Shown here: positions 44,703-44,849 of the stretch, piece after piece
Position numbering within the stretch: the first letter of the stretch is position 1
How the letters are laid out: every line of letters starts with the position of its first letter
Assembly: GCA_944321525.1 (NCBI GenBank)
Contig: CALULQ010000031.1
Coordinates: forward strand, 1-44,849
Origin: an uncultured Paraprevotella sp.
GTDB lineage: Bacteria; Bacteroidota; Bacteroidia; Bacteroidales; Bacteroidaceae
Direction of reading: 5' to 3'
DNA length: 44,849 bases
The notes under the pieces: generated by a model
Told to the model about the DNA's origin: nothing
The model's database searches: none
Seen by the model: only the letters and a program-made list of their open reading frames with translations
Translations under genes and position numbers: made by a program

Positions 44703-44849
44703 ATGAAACAGAAACACGAGTTTAAAAGCATTGTGGCGGAAACATTGCTTATTCCGCTATACATGAGAGCCAAAGAAAGCCGCCGGGACAATCCCATCCT
44801 GTATGACAAGGCGGCGGAACGGCTGGCGGACAGTCTGGAATACGATTAG
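44703..44849 (+). CDS. Start of a class I SAM methyltransferase-like protein, possibly truncated
   Basis: A frame of 48 codons from ATG at 44703, translated by hand: MKQKHEFKSIVAETLLIPLY, then MRAKESRRDNPILYDKAAER. This resembles the N-terminal segment of the leucine-carboxyl/O-methyltransferase-like family (PF04072 type). The frame meets TAG at 44847-44849, which are also the last three bases of the window. So either the gene is a broken fragment, or the last bases at this edge are not reliable. It lies downstream of the TetR gene, beyond a terminator. Confidence 0.5.
   Translation: MKQKHEFKSIVAETLLIPLYMRAKESRRDNPILYDKAAERLADSLEYD

Overview
The window reads as a piece of a Bacteroidales chromosome, most likely Bacteroidaceae, with fairly high GC. 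The evidence is the repeated Bacteroidetes promoter signature (-7 TAnnTTTG, sometimes with TTG or TTTG about 20 bp upstream) before most genes, the many lipoproteins with a lipobox, and families typical of the group: BACON-like, DUF4270, 6-bladed propeller and Wzi proteins, and a GT4/GH57/debranching glycogen operon. I cannot name the genus. There is no rRNA, no tRNA that I recognise, no IS element and no CRISPR array.

Layout. 1-1.6 kb: a BACON-like lipoprotein followed by an arabinofuranosidase (half-propeller fused to GH51, cut by the window edge), minus strand. 1.6-5.6 kb: a small winged-helix-like protein, an LptD-type outer-membrane protein and an HD hydrolase. 6.7-7.5 kb: yaaA. 7.6-12 kb: a 2-aminoethylphosphonate catabolic operon (transporter, phnX, phnW), divergent from an HTH protein across a gap with a perfect inverted repeat. 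12.2-18.4 kb: carB (no carA beside it) and malQ with two CBM20-like domains. 18.7-18.9 kb: a structured non-coding RNA with its own promoter and terminator. 19.3-24.2 kb: a propeller lipoprotein and pstSCAB, without phoU. 24.7-28.4 kb: panC-panD, divergent from a degenerate glycogen-synthase-like protein and a DUF4270 lipoprotein. 28.5-34.1 kb: the glycogen operon (debranching enzyme, GT4 synthase, GH57), divergent from a Crp/Fnr regulator. 34.1-37.2 kb: miaA-dagK and gapA. 37.9-43.7 kb: a lipocalin-like lipoprotein and wzi, crcB and a GT2, guaA, and a MurU-type nucleotidyltransferase. 43.9 kb to the end: a TetR regulator and the start of a methyltransferase-like ORF.

The gene content is mostly housekeeping plus carbon storage and phosphorus acquisition. 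malQ, the debranching enzyme, the GT4 synthase and GH57 would build and break down glycogen; pstSCAB and the phosphonate operon would bring in phosphorus.

The feature that no gene explains is a family of five intergenic repeats (near 6.1, 12.1, 19.1, 24.5 and 37.6 kb). All five follow one rigid plan: an outer TGCGGA-type box, 9 bp, then two 20-bp hairpin units (AGTACT, 8 bp carrying CCGC or GCGG, AGTACT) joined by a dinucleotide, 9 bp, and a second outer box. This makes 72 bp (94 bp in a three-unit copy), with CCGCA boxes every 22 bp. The 8-bp loops occur in both orientations while the frame and flanks stay conserved. I do not recognise this family, and it is the best candidate here for an undescribed system.
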